Below are positions 62,376-64,000 of a stretch of DNA of 64,000 nucleotides, piece after piece. Under the pieces are notes generated by a model. The model searched no databases. It worked only from the letters and a program-made list of their open reading frames with translations, and was not told the DNA's origin. Made by a program: the position numbers and the translations under genes. Positions within the stretch are counted from its first letter, which is position 1; every line of letters starts with the position of its first letter. This stretch comes from Candidatus Hadersleviella danica (GTDB taxonomy: Bacteria > Chloroflexota > Anaerolineae > Promineifilales > Promineifilaceae), in the NCBI GenBank assembly GCA_016711405.1, contig JADJSZ010000033.1:1-64000 (forward strand). Reading direction: 5' to 3'.

Positions 62376-62403
62376 TTGACAGTTATACAGGGGGGATTAC
62401 AAT
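62376..62403 (+). promoter_or_regulatory. Sigma-70-like promoter of the DUF4870 gene
   Basis: TTGACA (62376-62381), 16-base spacer, TACAAT (62398-62403), about 40 bases before the start codon at 62444. The best-matching promoter in the window. Confidence 0.7.
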
Positions 62404-62443
62404 AAGATGGTGTCAATCACCCGTTTTAACAGGAGAAAAACTA

Positions 62444-62791
62444 ATGTCCGATGAAATGAACAATGATGGTATGAAGAATGACAGCGGTATCACCGATGAT
62501 GACAAACTGTGGGCAGGGCTAAGTTTGGCCATTCCCATTTTTGGCTTGATTGCGTTGCTAATGGAAGACAAAAAGGCACGGCCGTTTGTCAAGCACGCGG
62601 CCGTTAACGGTCTCGCCTTGGGTGCCGCCCTCATGGTTGTCTCCCTTGTCTTGGGTTTTATCCCCTTGGTTGGTTGCTTCACCCTTATTGTGGATTTACC
62701 CCTCATCTTAGGCTACCAAGCTTATAGCACGGCCGCATGGGCAAACATTCCCGTCGTCAGCGATTTTGTCAAAGGCCAAGGCTGGGTATAA
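62444..62791 (+). CDS. DUF4870-like small membrane protein
   Basis: 115 aa. A polar, Asp/Asn-rich N-terminus, then helices around LWAGLSLAIPIFGLIALL, VNGLALGAALMVVSLVLG and a third near CFTLIVDLPLILGY. Spacing and FVKHAAVNG (family KxHA motif) fit DUF4870. AGGAG lies before the ATG in ACAGGAGAAAAACTA. It has its own promoter and terminator, so it is monocistronic. Function is unknown. Confidence 0.83.
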   Translation: MSDEMNNDGMKNDSGITDDDKLWAGLSLAIPIFGLIALLMEDKKARPFVKHAAVNGLALGAALMVVSLVLGFIPLVGCFTLIVDLPLILGYQAYSTAAWANIPVVSDFVKGQGWV

Positions 62792-62821
62792 CCACCCCCT
62801 CTCCTTAACTTAATTCCCAAC

Positions 62822-62858
62822 AAAAAGCCCCATCTTACCTGCTAAGATGGGGCTTTTT
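62822..62858. terminator. Rho-independent terminator
   Basis: AAAAAGCCCCATCTTA pairs exactly with TAAGATGGGGCTTTTT around CCTGC. Bidirectional, serving the DUF4870 gene and, less closely, gltD. Confidence 0.95.
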
Positions 62859-62865
62859 GGTTTTA

Positions 62866-62953
62866 GATACAGATAGAGACGGGAGATAGAGATAGAGGAA
62901 ACACAACTCCTTTACGGGCTACGTACCCCCTCTATCTCTACACTCTATCTCTA
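62866..62953. repeat. Palindromic short-word repeat, GAGATAGAG family
   Basis: ACAGATAGAGACGGGAGATAGAGATAGAGG faces CCCCTCTATCTCTACACTCTATCTCTACG; the right arm ends at the gltD stop. Confidence 0.92.
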
Positions 62954-64000
62954 CGGCAAATCCGTCTCCCCCATCAAAAATCGGTCACATTCCCGCGCCA
63001 CGCCGCGCCCCTCGCGGATGGCCCACACGACGAGGCTTTGCCCCCGGCGCATATCCCCCGCCGAGAACACGGCCGGCACACTCGTCGTGTACTTGTCAAA
63101 CTCCGCCTTCACATTGGTGCGGTTATCCTGCTCCACCCCAAACGCCTTCAGCAACGGGTTTTCTGGCCCCTTAAAGCCAATGGCAATGAGGACTAAATCG
63201 GCCGCCCACACCCGCTCTGTGCCGGGCAACTCATAAATCCCCCAACTGCCGTCGCGGTTGATTTCCCAACTGATGTTGACCGTTTTCACGGCCGTCACCC
63301 GTCCCTGTTCATCCCCCACAAACGCCTTGGTCATCACCTTGTATTGGCGCGGGTCGTCGCCAAAGATGGCTTTGGCCTCCTTTTGGCCGTAATCCAGTTT
63401 GTAGACTTTGGCCCATTGCGGCCACGGATTGTCGGCCGCACGAGCATTAGGTGGCCGATCCAGCAACTCAAACTGGGTCACGCTTTGGCACCCATGCCGG
63501 AGCGACGTGCCCACGCAATCCGTGCCCGTATCCCCGCCGCCAATGATGATGACGTGCTTATCCTTGGCCGAAATATACTTCCCATCCGCCAACCCCGAAT
63601 CGAGCAAGCTCTGCGTGGTGGCCGAGAGAAAATCCACGGCGTAATGGATGCCCGCCAAATCGTGGCCGGGCACATTGACACTGTTGGGCTGGGTGGCTCC
63701 GCCGCACAAAATCACCACATCGTGCGCTTGCTTGATGTGCTCGGCCGAGACATTGACCCCTACATGGGCGTTGCAGACGAACTTGACCCCCGCCGCTTCT
63801 AGCAGGTGGATGCGGCGCAGGACGGTCTCCTTCTCGATTTTCATGTTGGGGATGCCATAGGTCATCAGCCCGCCGGGGAGGGGGGCGCGTTCGTAGACGG
63901 TGACGGTGTGCCCCACTTTGTTGAGTTGGTCGGCCGCGGCCAGCCCTGCTGGCCCCGAACCGATGATAGCCACCGTTTTGCCTGTGCGCTTGCGCGGTTT
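62951..64000 (-). CDS. gltD: Glutamate synthase small subunit (partial)
   Basis: At least 349 codons, open to the right window edge. FAD site VAIIGSGPAGLAAADQL, NADPH-site VIIIGGGDTGTDCVGT, PGGLMTYGIPNMKIE and the C-terminal FSAGDMRRGQSLVVWAIREG are diagnostic for GltD and its relatives. The N-terminal iron-sulfur domain lies beyond the edge. It supplies electrons from NADPH to GltB for glutamate synthesis. The neighbouring gltB would be upstream and is not visible. Confidence 0.94.
   Translation of the reverse strand, partial: KPRKRTGKTVAIIGSGPAGLAAADQLNKVGHTVTVYERAPLPGGLMTYGIPNMKIEKETVLRRIHLLEAAGVKFVCNAHVGVNVSAEHIKQAHDVVILCGGATQPNSVNVPGHDLAGIHYAVDFLSATTQSLLDSGLADGKYISAKDKHVIIIGGGDTGTDCVGTSLRHGCQSVTQFELLDRPPNARAADNPWPQWAKVYKLDYGQKEAKAIFGDDPRQYKVMTKAFVGDEQGRVTAVKTVNISWEINRDGSWGIYELPGTERVWAADLVLIAIGFKGPENPLLKAFGVEQDNRTNVKAEFDKYTTSVPAVFSAGDMRRGQSLVVWAIREGRGVARECDRFLMGETDLP

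Overview
The window is a G+C-rich bacterial chromosome segment, most consistent with a Chloroflexota (Anaerolineae-like) bacterium. This is an inference from gene content: a ChvE/MmsA/MmsB-type sugar transporter, Pro/Thr-rich lipoproteins, a MoxR/DUF58/DUF4129 cluster, CoxE-like proteins and an acyl-CoA dehydrogenase. There are no rRNA genes, no convincing tRNA, no phage, transposase or CRISPR genes. The two ends cut through genes (a beta-propeller lipoprotein on the left, gltD on the right).

Layout. 1-2.9 kb: lipoprotein, pgeF and two small membrane proteins. 2.9-17.4 kb is the most interesting block. It holds a cytoplasmic histidine kinase fused to a degenerate sugar-type ABC ATPase, a REC-LuxR-REC response regulator, a divergent sugar ABC transporter whose binding protein is an internal tandem duplication, and three paralogous secreted clan GH-A glycosidase-like proteins. 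I read it as a sensing, uptake and glycan-breakdown locus. 17.8-24.3 kb: ftsK, galT, a glycosyltransferase, a methyltransferase and a hydrolase. 24.4-29 kb: MoxR/DUF58/DUF4129 operon, with a 21-bp minisatellite inside it. 29-37 kb: TolB-like lipoprotein, menE-like ligase, proC, TfoX_C and ACT proteins, a CoxE-like gene split by an in-frame stop, and uvrB. 37-49 kb: a response regulator with a roadblock-like region and acidic repeats, a SWIM protein, dgt, LysM protein, comEC, an orphan PhoB-type regulator, a Nudix hydrolase and a repeat lipoprotein. 49-53 kb: MocA-like transferase, deoC and a double-domain ALDH16-like dehydrogenase. 53.6-60.2 kb: NAD-dependent formate dehydrogenase (NuoE-like, NuoF-like, FdhF) with a formate channel. 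60.3-64 kb: DinB-like protein, acyl-CoA dehydrogenase, DUF4870 protein, gltD.

Two genome-wide signatures run through everything. First, almost every gene boundary carries short words of 6-9 nt repeated in tandem, usually with a reverse-complement array close by, so that long imperfect hairpins can form. At least ten word families are visible; they reach into gene ends and even into the middle of menE. Second, the palindrome CGGCCG and its longer form ACGGCCGT occur at very high density, like the HIP1 motif of cyanobacteria.

Sequence quality is uneven. Many genes, including ftsK which should be essential, are broken by single-base frame changes, usually at G/C homopolymers. Two blocks (about 45.74-45.93 kb and 58.83-59.34 kb) are almost pure G/C and look like sequencing or assembly artefacts; the second removes the start of the formate channel gene. 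I therefore report broken genes as single CDSs with suspected frameshifts unless decay looks real.
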